Shown one piece after another: positions 8,736 through 16,109 of a DNA stretch of 64,000 nt; position 1 is the stretch's first letter; each line of letters opens with the position of its first letter. The notes beneath the pieces are model-generated. The model saw only the letters and a program-made list of their open reading frames with translations. It was not told where the DNA came from and searched no databases. Origin of the DNA: Clostridia bacterium (GTDB lineage: Bacteria; Bacillota; Clostridia; Christensenellales; Aristaeellaceae); the NCBI GenBank assembly GCA_017526525.1, contig JAFXRG010000014.1, positions 37,553 through 101,552 on the forward strand, given 5' to 3'. A program made the position numbers and the translations under genes.

Positions 8736-9344
8736 TCAGGTCTCTTCTGCAGGCTTCTCTTCCTCCGGATTTTCCGGTTCCTGCTGTTTCCTGCCTTTTG
8801 AATTCCGCTGATGGGCTTTGGCCGGTTTCTTTTCCTCTTCCGGAGCGTTTTCCGGCGTATCCGGTTTAATCTCTTCGGCAACCGGTTCTGTCAGTTTTTC
8901 CGGTTCAGCTTCGCCGGCTTCAAGCGCGGCGCTTTCCGCACCGGACTGGAGCGCTTTGTTCTCCTTTTCAAAACTTACGCCCTGAACGTGAACGTCCACC
9001 CGGACCACATGCAGCCCGGTCATGGATTCAATCGCCTTGCGGACGTTTTCCTGCGCGTCCATGGCAGCCCGCTGAATCGGCGTTCCGTATTCAACAATCA
9101 CATACAGATCCACTGCGGCTTCTTCCGTGCCGATTTCAACCTTAACGCCCTTGGTGACGTTTCTGTTTTTGTTCAGGATGTTGCCGCTGATGCTGCACAT
9201 CCCGGCGATCCCTTCCACTTCGTTGGCCGCAAGTCCTGCGATAATCGCCACGACCTCATTGGCATAGGTAATCTTTGCAGACGGTGTATTGTCCGCGTCT
9301 GTCGTCAGGGGCAGGGTGCTGTTCAGGTCTTTCCTGGCTGCCAT
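8736..9344 (-). CDS. asp23: Asp23/Gls24 family envelope stress response protein
   Basis: The Asp23 domain covers about residues 20-135. It includes ITYANEVVAIIAGLAANEVEGI, KGVKVEIGTEEAAVDLYVIVEYG and VRVDVHVQGVSF, the known signature. A charged tail of about 65 residues (Glu, Lys, Pro, Ala) follows. I chose the start at 9344 (MAARKDLN) because AAGGAGGA is 8 bp upstream; an upstream ATG at 9374 has no such site. Asp23 forms membrane-associated assemblies through AmaP and affects cell-wall stress responses. A promoter (TTGTCA-17-TATAAT at 9395-9423) precedes it, so this gene heads the asp23-to-ispA transcript. Confidence 0.88.
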   Translation of the reverse strand: MAARKDLNSTLPLTTDADNTPSAKITYANEVVAIIAGLAANEVEGIAGMCSISGNILNKNRNVTKGVKVEIGTEEAAVDLYVIVEYGTPIQRAAMDAQENVRKAIESMTGLHVVRVDVHVQGVSFEKENKALQSGAESAALEAGEAEPEKLTEPVAEEIKPDTPENAPEEEKKPAKAHQRNSKGRKQQEPENPEEEKPAEET

Positions 9345-9394
9345 TGATTGTTCCTCCTTGCGATGGAGATTCATTTGCCATACATGTTCATTAT

Positions 9395-9423
9395 ATTATA
9401 GCAGTTTTTGTCCGCCTTGACAA
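9395..9423 (-). promoter_or_regulatory. SigA-type promoter of asp23 operon
   Basis: On the minus strand TTGTCA (9418-9423) and TATAAT (9395-9400) are separated by 17 bp. It lies about 50 bp upstream of the asp23 start and just after the end of aspS. Confidence 0.75.
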
Positions 9424-9434
9424 CTGACCGCTTT

Positions 9435-11228
9435 TCAGCCTTCCGTGCTGCCATTCTCCGTTTTTTCCTCAACAATCCGGATATGCAGTTCCTCCAGCTG
9501 ACGGTCTTCCACAGGACCGGGAGCTCCCATCATGACATCCTGGGCATTCTTGTTCATCGGGAACGGAATCACCTCGCGGATTGACTCCTCACCTGCCAGA
9601 AGCATCACCATCCGGTCCACACCGGGGGCAATGCCCGCATGCGGCGGCGCGCCGTAGCAGAAGGCATTGTACATCGCCGGGAATTTCGCCTTCACATCAT
9701 CCTCTCCCAGGCGAACCATTTCAAAAGCCTTGATCATGATTTCCGGGTCGTGGTTACGAACCGCGCCGGAGGAAAGCTCCACGCCGTTGCAGACCAGGTC
9801 GTACTGGAAGGCCGTAATCTCCAGCGGATCCACTTCTCCAGCGGCGGCCTTGTTCAGAATATCCAGTCCTCCGTTCGGCATGGAGAATGGATTATGGCAG
9901 AATTCAAGCTCGCCGCTTTCTTCTCCGATTTCGTACATCGGGAAATCAACAATCCAGCAGAATTCATACTTCTCCGTATCCATATGATTCGGGCACAGCT
10001 CGCCGAGTTTCCGGATCAGCACGCCGGCCGTTTTCTGTGCTGCGCCCTTCTTCCCGGCTGCCAGCGCAACAAAGGTGTTCGGCCGAAGGTCAAGCGCCCG
10101 GACAATCTCTTCTTTTTTGTCCTGCAGGAACTTGGCAATTCCCCCGGTAATCTCTCCGTTTTCGTCCAGCCTGAACCAGTAGCTCTTGTTTCCGCTGACC
10201 ACTTCAGCGTCAGCACACAGCTTGTCAATCTGCTTCCTGGTTGCTGTGAAATCCGTTACCGGAACCGCCTTGACAACGTTCCCCTCAAAAGGCCCGAATC
10301 CGCAGTTCTGCAGCAGGGAGGTCACATCCTTCACCGTCAGGTCGATCCGCAGGTCCGGTTTGTCCGTTCCGTAGGTCTCCATCGCTTCCAGATACGGAAT
10401 TCTGCGGAAGGGCGCGGAAGAGGCTTCATGATACTTGCCGAAACGGGAGAAGATCGGCGGAAGTACATCTTCCAGCACGGCAAAAACGTCTTCCTGTCCC
10501 GCAAATGCCATTTCCATATCCAGCTGATAGAATTCACCCGGGCTGCGGTCTCCTCTCGCGTCCTCGTCCCGGAAGCAGGGGGCAATCTGGAAATAGCGGT
10601 CAAACCCGCTGGTCATCAGCAGCTGTTTGAACTGCTGGGGTGCCTGGGGCAGCGCATAGAACATTCCGGGATGCTTTCTGGCAGGAACCAGGTAGTCCCG
10701 GGCCCCTTCCGGGGAGGACGCCGTCAGAATCGGAGTGGTGATTTCCAGAAAGCCGTGTTCCGTCATGGCCTGCCGCAGGGCAGAAACCACATTGCACCGT
10801 AGCACAATATTCTTTTTAACCTCAGGATTGCGCAGGTCCAGATAGCGGTATTTCAGGCGGATGCTTTCATCCGCTTCCCGGCTGCGGCTGATCTGGAAAG
10901 GCAGCGCGTTGTAACGGCATTTGCCCAGCACATCCACGCTGTCCGGCACCACTTCGATGTCGCCGGTTTCCATTTTCGGATTCTTGCTGGCCCTTTCCCG
11001 AACGGTGCCGGTAACGGAAACAACGCTTTCCTTGTTCAGTCCCAAAAACACCTTCAGGATCTTTTCATCTTCCGCCACCAGCTGGGTGGAGCCGTAAAAG
11101 TCCCGCAGCACCACAAAGGCCAGGCTGCCGCCGACTTCACGTACGTTCTCGACCCATCCGCTCAGCCGCACTTTTTCCCCTGCGTTTTCCAGCCGCAGTT
11201 CATTGCAGGTATGTGTCCTGTTCTGCAT
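9435..11228 (-). CDS. aspS: Aspartyl-tRNA synthetase
   Basis: A 597-aa class II synthetase. The N-terminal OB fold binds the anticodon (residues about 1-105, with VRLSGWVENVREVGGSLAFV). Class II motif 2 appears as FRDEDARGDRSPGEFYQLDMEM. A GAD insertion domain is present at about 290-410. Motif 3 is PGVDRMVMLLAG. Length and GAD domain mark the bacterial type. It follows hisS by 19 bp on the same strand, the conserved hisS-aspS pair. Whether it charges only tRNA-Asp or also tRNA-Asn cannot be told from this window. Confidence 0.96.
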   Translation of the reverse strand: MQNRTHTCNELRLENAGEKVRLSGWVENVREVGGSLAFVVLRDFYGSTQLVAEDEKILKVFLGLNKESVVSVTGTVRERASKNPKMETGDIEVVPDSVDVLGKCRYNALPFQISRSREADESIRLKYRYLDLRNPEVKKNIVLRCNVVSALRQAMTEHGFLEITTPILTASSPEGARDYLVPARKHPGMFYALPQAPQQFKQLLMTSGFDRYFQIAPCFRDEDARGDRSPGEFYQLDMEMAFAGQEDVFAVLEDVLPPIFSRFGKYHEASSAPFRRIPYLEAMETYGTDKPDLRIDLTVKDVTSLLQNCGFGPFEGNVVKAVPVTDFTATRKQIDKLCADAEVVSGNKSYWFRLDENGEITGGIAKFLQDKKEEIVRALDLRPNTFVALAAGKKGAAQKTAGVLIRKLGELCPNHMDTEKYEFCWIVDFPMYEIGEESGELEFCHNPFSMPNGGLDILNKAAAGEVDPLEITAFQYDLVCNGVELSSGAVRNHDPEIMIKAFEMVRLGEDDVKAKFPAMYNAFCYGAPPHAGIAPGVDRMVMLLAGEESIREVIPFPMNKNAQDVMMGAPGPVEDRQLEELHIRIVEEKTENGSTEG

Positions 11229-11247
11229 AAAACCTCAATCCTCTCTT

Positions 11248-12510
11248 TTATCCGATCATGGAGCGAACCGCACCGCAGGCTTCGCTGACAGCAACGGTCA
11301 CTTCCTCACCGGAAGCCATATTCTTGATTTTAACCTGCCCGGCAGCTGCTTCCTCGTCTCCGATCACAGCCGTCAGCGGCGCCGCGGTTTTGTTGGCGTA
11401 TTTAAACTGCGCCTTCAGGCTCCGCCCGCAGTGATCCATATCTGCCCGGATACCGGAACGCCTCAGCAGCTGAACCAGCTCAAAAGCGTGCAGCCTGTTG
11501 TCGCCCATATAGGTCACAAAAATTTCGTACTGCGTATTCTTCGGGAATTCAATTCCTTCCGAATCCATCAGCATCAGCACGCGTTCCATGCCCATGCCGA
11601 ATCCGACGGCCGGAATGTCCTGCTCCCCGATTTCCGCCACCAGGTTGTCGTATCTTCCGCCGCCGCAGACAGTCAGCTTTCCGTCCTTCGTTTCCGTTAC
11701 CAGTTCAAAAACCGTCTTGGTGTAGTAATCCAGCCCACGGACAATTCTGCTGTTCACCCGGAAAGGAATCCCTGCCCGGGTCAGGCACTGCTGAAGCTGG
11801 TCAAAGTGTGCCCTGCAGTCATCGCACAGGAGATCCAGCATGCTGGGCGCGTCTGCGGTAATCTCCTGGCATTTCTTCTCCTTGCAGTCCAGAACCCGCA
11901 GCGGGTTCCGGCCGAAGCGTTCCCGGCAGCTTTCGCACATTCCGTCAATGCGTCCGCCCAGGAATTCTTTCAGCCGGGTGTGGTAAACCGGCCGGCACGC
12001 CGGGCATCCGATGCTGTTGATTTCAACGCTCAGGTTCCGGATTCCGAGATCCTGCAGGAGATGATAAGCCAGCAGAATCAATTCCGCATCCGCGGTGGCT
12101 TCCCTGGCCCCGAAGCACTCCAGGCCGAACTGGTGATGTTCCCGCAGCCGTCCGTTCTGAGGATTTTCATACCGGAAAATCGGAGCGTTCAGATAATACA
12201 TTTTGCAGGGCAGTGCATCGGCGTACAGATTGTGCTCCAGAAAGCAGCGCACCGCGCCGGCAGTCCCCTCGGGCTTCAGCGTAACGGAGCGATCGCCCTT
12301 GTCCCTGAATGTATACATTTCCTTCTGCACAATATCCGTGGTGTCACCCACTCCGCGCAGGAACAGCTCCGTATGTTCAAACACCGGCGTCCTTACCTCG
12401 CGGTACCCTGCCAGGGCGGCCGCACGGCGCATTTTCTCTTCCAGATACTGCCAGCGGTAGCTGTCTGCCGGCAGGACGTCTTTTGTTCCACGGGGAGCCT
12501 GTGTCAGCAT
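11248..12510 (-). CDS. hisS: Histidyl-tRNA synthetase
   Basis: A 420-aa class II synthetase. It starts LTQAPRGTKDVLP, the usual HisS N-terminus. Motif 2 is FRYENPQNGRLREHHQFGLE. The histidine-specific signature is GLDYYTKTVFEL, and motif 3 is VGFGMGMERVLML. A C-terminal anticodon-binding domain ends the protein. I placed the start at the ATG at 12508-12510 because AGGAGG lies 6 bp upstream; longer in-frame starts up to 12549 run into the promoter region. No T-box is visible upstream, only a short 5' leader. Confidence 0.95.
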   Translation of the reverse strand: MLTQAPRGTKDVLPADSYRWQYLEEKMRRAAALAGYREVRTPVFEHTELFLRGVGDTTDIVQKEMYTFRDKGDRSVTLKPEGTAGAVRCFLEHNLYADALPCKMYYLNAPIFRYENPQNGRLREHHQFGLECFGAREATADAELILLAYHLLQDLGIRNLSVEINSIGCPACRPVYHTRLKEFLGGRIDGMCESCRERFGRNPLRVLDCKEKKCQEITADAPSMLDLLCDDCRAHFDQLQQCLTRAGIPFRVNSRIVRGLDYYTKTVFELVTETKDGKLTVCGGGRYDNLVAEIGEQDIPAVGFGMGMERVLMLMDSEGIEFPKNTQYEIFVTYMGDNRLHAFELVQLLRRSGIRADMDHCGRSLKAQFKYANKTAAPLTAVIGDEEAAAGQVKIKNMASGEEVTVAVSEACGAVRSMIG

Positions 12511-12551
12511 ATCCATCCTCCTGTTCCGGTTCCGTAATTCATAACTCAAGG

Positions 12552-12579
12552 ATTATAACATATTTTATATTCTTGTAAA
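12552..12579 (-). promoter_or_regulatory. SigA-type promoter of hisS-aspS
   Basis: Minus-strand TTTACA (12574-12579), a 16-bp spacer and TATAAT (12552-12557), ending about 40 bp before the hisS start. It directly follows the terminator of the upstream gene. Confidence 0.75.
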
Positions 12580-12580
12580 A

Positions 12581-12608
12581 CAAAAAAATCCGGCTGCAAA
12601 GCCGGATT
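12581..12608 (-). terminator. Intrinsic terminator of the peptidoglycan-binding protein gene
   Basis: On the minus strand a stem AATCCGGCT/AGCCGGATT with a short loop (12587-12608) is followed by a T-run. It separates the gene at 12639-13826 from hisS. Confidence 0.85.
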
Positions 12609-12638
12609 GTTGTTTTCAGGAAAAAGGAATCACCTTCG

Positions 12639-13826
12639 TTACCAGGAATAGTTCATCGCCGTGGACACACAGTTCTGGTGGGCGTCATCCACTTTCCCGG
12701 ATCCGTGGGTCTTGCTTCCGTAAAAATGAATGCAGAAATGTCCGTCAAAACCGTTGCCGCTGATGGTGGATGTTCCGTGGGGCATGCCGTTCATGGACGC
12801 CGCATAAACATGTCCGTTATATTTGACAAGCACGGGCCTCCGCTTCCAGGACCAGTGGCCGTAAACGCTCAGCATGGTGTTGGTATCGCTTTTCGTCAGC
12901 GGTTCCGCGTCCAGGTGATTGTATCCGCTCCAGCGTTTGCAGGTAAAAACCTTGCCGGTCCGGATATCCTTGACTTTAAAGGTGGCCCCTTTCGGAATCG
13001 TGTTGCTTCCGCCGTGAAACCAGTCCAGGCGTTCGGTTCCGGCCGCGTTCTGGGAAGCCTTCTTGGCGCTGGAACTGTTCAGTTTCGTCAGTGTGCTGGA
13101 GTTGACTCTTCCGGTCTGGCTCAGGCCGTTATTCTTCTGAAAAGCGGCAACGGCCTTTTTGGTCATTCCTCCATAGTCTCCGTCAGCGCTTCCGTTCAGG
13201 TATCCGAGGGCAATCAGCCTTCTCTGAACCTTCCTTACAGCCTCTCCGTTGTCCCCCGGTCCGCAGGTTCCGTCCGAAGAGGAGGAGCTGCTTCCCGCGG
13301 AAGCCTTTTTGGCTCCGGAACTGTTCAGCTTGGATAGCGTGCTGGAATTCACCTTGCCGGTCTGGCTCAGGCCGTTGTTTTTCTGAAAAGCCATAACGGC
13401 TTTTTTGGTCGCGTTTCCGTAATCGCCGTCAGCGCCGCCGCTCAGGTATCCGAGTGCAATCAGTCTTTTCTGCACTTTCCGTACAGCATCTCCCTTGTCC
13501 CCGGGGGCGCAGGTGCCGTTGGAACTGCTGCTCTGGGAAGAGCTGCTTTTTCCGGAGGAGGAAGAACCGGAGGATACACGGATGTACTTTTTGTAAACAT
13601 ATCCGGTTTTACCGTTTCCGGTCACCTTATACCAGCTGCCGCTGGATTCCTTGATGGTGACCTTGTCTCCCTCCCGCAGGACCCCGACCACATTGCTGTC
13701 GGAGGAAGCCTTCGCGCGTACGTTCAGGGAAGAGGCTGTCACTGTCCCGGTTTCAGCAAGTGACGCGAAAAGCGGAATCAGGCACAGAAGGATCATCAGT
13801 AGGATGAAAATATGCTTTTTTTTCAT
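12639..13826 (-). CDS. Secreted SH3b and peptidoglycan-binding protein with unassigned C-terminal domain
   Basis: About 395 aa. Signal peptide at about 1-25 (ending SLA-E). A bacterial SH3 domain spans about 27-85 (SLNVRAKAS, GYVYKKYI). Two almost identical peptidoglycan_binding_1 repeats follow at about 107-170 and 188-251, each with KVQRRLIALGYL and DGDYG. Serine-rich linkers join them. The C-terminal domain (about 265-395) shows HGT at 351-353, HFCIH at 364-368 and further histidines at 375 and 384. This resembles the HGT...SHGC layout of YkuD L,D-transpeptidases but is not a clean match. The protein probably acts on or binds cell-wall peptidoglycan. I use the ATG at 13824-13826 with AGGGG upstream; a GTG one codon earlier is possible. 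Confidence 0.8.
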   Translation of the reverse strand: MKKKHIFILLMILLCLIPLFASLAETGTVTASSLNVRAKASSDSNVVGVLREGDKVTIKESSGSWYKVTGNGKTGYVYKKYIRVSSGSSSSGKSSSSQSSSSNGTCAPGDKGDAVRKVQKRLIALGYLSGGADGDYGNATKKAVMAFQKNNGLSQTGKVNSSTLSKLNSSGAKKASAGSSSSSSDGTCGPGDNGEAVRKVQRRLIALGYLNGSADGDYGGMTKKAVAAFQKNNGLSQTGRVNSSTLTKLNSSSAKKASQNAAGTERLDWFHGGSNTIPKGATFKVKDIRTGKVFTCKRWSGYNHLDAEPLTKSDTNTMLSVYGHWSWKRRPVLVKYNGHVYAASMNGMPHGTSTISGNGFDGHFCIHFYGSKTHGSGKVDDAHQNCVSTAMNYSW

Positions 13827-13860
13827 CACATCGATCCCCTTTCCTGCGATAATCGCCTAC

Positions 13861-13889
13861 ATATTATTACGATTTTGTTACAATGTCAA
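13861..13889 (-). promoter_or_regulatory. SigA-type promoter of the peptidoglycan-binding protein gene
   Basis: Minus-strand TTGACA (13884-13889), 17-bp spacer and TAATAT (13861-13866), ending 35 bp before the ATG. Confidence 0.8.
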
Positions 13890-13966
13890 TATAATTTTTA
13901 ATAATTTGTTCCCCTTTATTAAGAACTTTTGCTTCTTGCATCGTTTTCAGCCCTGAATCCGGAAGG

Positions 13967-14001
13967 AATTCGGGGCTTCTCTTTAAATTCGGGGCTCCTC
14001 T
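13967..14001. repeat. 16-bp direct repeat between divergent promoters
   Basis: AATTCGGGGCTTCTCT (13967-13982) is repeated with one mismatch at 13986-14001. The first copy can also pair with AGCCCTGAAT at about 13949 to form a 10-bp hairpin. The pair sits just upstream of the rplJ -35 box. No function is evident. Confidence 0.5.
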
Positions 14002-14012
14002 GAATTAAATGC

Positions 14013-14041
14013 TTGACAGGCTGAACCGGTTGTGATAGGAT
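14013..14041 (+). promoter_or_regulatory. SigA-type promoter of rplJ-rplL
   Basis: TTGACA (14013-14018), 17-bp spacer, TAGGAT (14036-14041), immediately upstream of the L10 leader. Confidence 0.85.
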
Positions 14042-14045
14042 TTCA

Positions 14046-14178
14046 AAGGTTTTGAGAAACCAGTGCCGTAGACAGCCGGTACCGCCGATCGCGGTTTAAA
14101 GGGTTTTGCCCGCCTGCCGAGGTGTGAGTGAATTTGATTTGTTCCCTTGCGCCTGCACGCAAGGGTTTCTTTATTCTG
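14046..14178 (+). ncRNA. L10 ribosomal protein leader (autoregulatory 5' UTR)
   Basis: The leader contains the conserved strand CCGTAGACAGCCGG (about 14066-14079) and its partner block CCTGCCGAGGTG (about 14113-14124), which are landmarks of the L10 leader family. L10 bound with L12 recognises this RNA and represses its own operon. A terminator-like hairpin follows directly, so control is probably by attenuation. This is recognised from the sequence pattern, not from a covariance search. Confidence 0.85.
14144..14172 (+). terminator. Attenuator terminator in the L10 leader
   Basis: Stem CCCTTGCG/CGCAAGGG with a 6-nt loop, followed by TTTCTTT, placed between the L10-binding part of the leader and the rplJ ribosome binding site. 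Confidence 0.8.
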
Positions 14179-14205
14179 AACCGGTCAGGAGGTGCAACTG
14201 AAGCA

Positions 14206-14706
14206 ATGAGCAGCAATCTTGAAGCTAAAAAACTGGTCGTAGCCGATATCGTTGAAAAGCTGAAAAATGCTGAGTCCATGGTCGTCGTTTCCTACAGCGG
14301 TCTGACCGTGGAACAGGTCACCGCCCTGCGTAAGCAGTGCCGTGAAAGCGATGTGCACTACTGCGTTCTGAAGAACCGCCTGGTTCTCCGTGCGCTGAAA
14401 GAGCTGAACATCGAAGGTATCGACAACCTGCTGGAAGGCCCGAACGCTTTCGTTTTCGGTAACAAGGACGTAACTTCCGCGCCGAAGATCATCTCTTCGT
14501 TCATCGAAAAGAACAAGCTGACCTCTCTGGAAATCAAGGGCGGTCTGATGGGCACCGAAGCAATGGACGTCGCCGCCGTGAAAGAGCTGGCCGCCACCCC
14601 CAGCCGGGAAGAACTGCTGGCCACCATGGTCGGCTGTCTGGTATCCCCCGTTTCTGCGCTGGTTTCCGTTCTCGAGCAGATCGCCGAGAAGAAAGAAGCC
14701 GCCTGA
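14206..14706 (+). CDS. rplJ: 50S ribosomal protein L10
   Basis: A 166-aa protein with the L10 N-terminal RNA-binding domain (SSNLEAKKLVVADIVEKL, SYSGLTVEQVTALRKQ, YCVLKNRLVLRAL) and a C-terminal helix (SALVSVLEQIAEKKEA) that binds L7/L12 dimers to form the ribosomal stalk. The start at 14206 has CAGGAGG about 12 bp upstream; the reading frame extends further upstream into the leader, but the conserved protein begins here. It heads the rplJ-rplL operon behind the L10 leader. Confidence 0.97.
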   Translation: MSSNLEAKKLVVADIVEKLKNAESMVVVSYSGLTVEQVTALRKQCRESDVHYCVLKNRLVLRALKELNIEGIDNLLEGPNAFVFGNKDVTSAPKIISSFIEKNKLTSLEIKGGLMGTEAMDVAAVKELAATPSREELLATMVGCLVSPVSALVSVLEQIAEKKEAA

Positions 14707-14763
14707 CAAACTTTGCAGCCTGACGGCTGCATAACCTAACAAAATTAATTGGAGGAAAAAATA

Positions 14764-15138
14764 ATGACGATTCAGGAGATTCTCGACGCTGTAGAGTCCA
14801 TGACCCTGCTGCAGGTTAAAGAACTGGTTGATGCTATGAAAGAAAAGTTCGGTGTGACCGGCGCGATCGCCGTGGCCGGCGGTCCCGCTGCCGGCGGCGC
14901 TGCTGCTGCTGAAGCCGAAGAAAAGACCGAGTTCGACGTCGTGCTGAAGGATACCGGCGCTGAAAAGATCAAGGTCATCAAGGTTGTCCGCGAAGTCGTT
15001 TCCGGCCTGGGCCTGAAGGAAGCCAAGGACATCGTTGAGTCCGCTCCCAAGACCATCAAGGAAGGCGTCTCCAAGGAAGAAGCCGAAAAGATCGCCGAGC
15101 AGTTCAAGGCTGTTGGCGCCACCGTCGAAATCAAGTAA
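14764..15138 (+). CDS. rplL: 50S ribosomal protein L7/L12
   Basis: A 124-aa acidic stalk protein. The N-terminal dimerisation helices (residues about 1-35), the Ala/Gly-rich hinge ([15 protein letters not shown] at about 40-55) and the C-terminal domain ending in [15 protein letters not shown] are all present, including [22 protein letters not shown], the factor-binding face. The start at 14764 (MTIQEIL) has GGAGG 10 bp upstream. The gene ends in a strong terminator instead of continuing into rpoB-rpoC, as the order does in many bacteria. Confidence 0.97.
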   Translation: MTIQEILDAVESMTLLQVKELVDAMKEKFGVTGAIAVAGGPAAGGAAAAEAEEKTEFDVVLKDTGAEKIKVIKVVREVVSGLGLKEAKDIVESAPKTIKEGVSKEEAEKIAEQFKAVGATVEIK

Positions 15139-15152
15139 TTTCGTTTTTCATT

Positions 15153-15180
15153 CAGGCAGGCTTTTGCCTGCCTGTTTTTT
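15153..15180 (+). terminator. Intrinsic terminator of rplJ-rplL
   Basis: Nine-bp stem CAGGCAGGC/GCCTGCCTG, loop TTTT and a run of six T, 14 bp after the rplL stop. Confidence 0.93.
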
Positions 15181-15183
15181 CAT

Positions 15184-15216
15184 GTGAAAAAGCAGCCTGT
15201 CAGGCTGCTTTTTCAC
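15184..15216. terminator. Perfect palindrome acting as terminator for the converging minus-strand operon
   Basis: Two 16-bp arms (GTGAAAAAGCAGCCTG and its complement) around one central base. On the minus strand it ends with a T-rich run 16 bp after the last small ORF. It could also act on the plus strand as a back-up to the rplL terminator. Confidence 0.8.
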
Positions 15217-15231
15217 ATTTTTCCGTTTGCA

Positions 15232-15393
15232 TCACTGCTTCCGCAGCAAATCCAGCGCGGTTTCCAGCAGATCGCCTACCGTTCCCGCTTTTTTCACCGC
15301 AAGCTTGATAGCTTCCTTTTCCAGAAAATTCAGTTTGTGATCCTTGTTTTTCGCAAACCAGTCCGTCAGCAGCTTCAGGTCTTCCTCGTTCAT
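15232..15393 (-). CDS. Small acidic/basic helical protein, 53 aa, unknown
   Basis: A 53-codon ORF starting MNEEDLKLLTDWFAKNKD and ending LLETALDLLRKQ. Its ATG overlaps the stop of the phosphoesterase gene (ATGA at 15390-15393). AAGGAGG stands about 11 bp upstream, within the end of the phosphoesterase gene. The protein is predicted to be soluble and mostly helical. The strong ribosome binding site, the coupling overlap and the palindromic terminator right after its stop all favour a real gene. I do not recognise a family. Confidence 0.65.
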   Translation of the reverse strand: MNEEDLKLLTDWFAKNKDHKLNFLEKEAIKLAVKKAGTVGDLLETALDLLRKQ

Positions 15394-16109
15394 CCGGTTG
15401 TCCCCTCCTTCGTCGGTTCAAGTTTCAGCACAATCACTTCGCACGGATTATTGAACCGGGGAAAACGCGGCTTTGCGCCGTTGGTCATTCCCCGCGAAAC
15501 CATCATTTTCCCGTGGTCATGCACTCCGTGGGTCACCTTGGGAAACAATCCCTGTCCGGGAGCATACAGCCCCCGGCCAAAAAACTCCATCTGTCCGCCG
15601 TGGGCGTGTCCGCAGACCGTAAAATCGATGTCCCGCCCGCTCACATATTTCAGGTACACTTCCGGCTGATGGCACATCAGCAGCCGGAAACCGTTTTTCT
15701 TTTCAAACCGGTCCAGGAAATCCAGGTCCGGCGATCCTTTCCGGCAGCTGCTCAGTCCGCCGATGCGGATCCCCCGGAAAAGGGTATCCCGGTCCCGCAG
15801 CAGCGTCACTTTGCTTTGCATTGCTTTCTTCAGGAAATCCTCTGAATGCCTGTATTTGATCTCGTGGTTTCCCAAAGAGAAAAACACCGGCACCTTTTCC
15901 GGCACTTCCCGCAGGAACTGCTCCGCAAGCCGGTTGTCCCTCCGGTGCCGGTCCACCAGGTCTCCGGGCAGGAGCAGGGCATCGCAACCGTAAAACAGAT
16001 CCAGCAGATCCTCATAAGGCCCGCTGTGCAGGTCTGAAGCAACAGCCAGACGCAGTTTTTCCGGAATTTTCCCGGATCGGATCGTGTGTTCGGTAATGAT
16101 TCGCTTCAT
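15390..16109 (-). CDS. Calcineurin-like metallophosphoesterase
   Basis: A 239-aa protein with the metallophosphoesterase metal-binding blocks in order: ASDLHSG (D-x-H), LLLPGDLVDRH (GDxxD), FFSLGNHEIKYRH (GNHE), LMCHQPEVY and VCGHAHGGQM (GHxH). It belongs to the YkuE/YaeI-like branch acting on phosphoesters, possibly of phospholipid head groups. The usual N-terminal membrane anchor of that branch is absent, so the enzyme should be cytoplasmic or peripherally bound. It overlaps by 4 bp with both neighbouring genes. The substrate cannot be deduced. Confidence 0.88.
   Translation of the reverse strand: MKRIITEHTIRSGKIPEKLRLAVASDLHSGPYEDLLDLFYGCDALLLPGDLVDRHRRDNRLAEQFLREVPEKVPVFFSLGNHEIKYRHSEDFLKKAMQSKVTLLRDRDTLFRGIRIGGLSSCRKGSPDLDFLDRFEKKNGFRLLMCHQPEVYLKYVSGRDIDFTVCGHAHGGQMEFFGRGLYAPGQGLFPKVTHGVHDHGKMMVSRGMTNGAKPRFPRFNNPCEVIVLKLEPTKEGTTG

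Noticed and set aside
11190-11250. Possible T-box or terminator between hisS and aspS
   Set aside because: The gap is only 19 bp and holds just the aspS ribosome binding site. No T-box sequence (such as TGGNACCGCG) is seen here or before pheS.
15200-15421. 73-codon minus-strand frame overlapping the 53-aa ORF
   Set aside because: Arg/Gly/Glu-rich translation without a ribosome binding site, and it runs through the palindromic terminator. The alternative frame with AAGGAGG and ATGA coupling is better.
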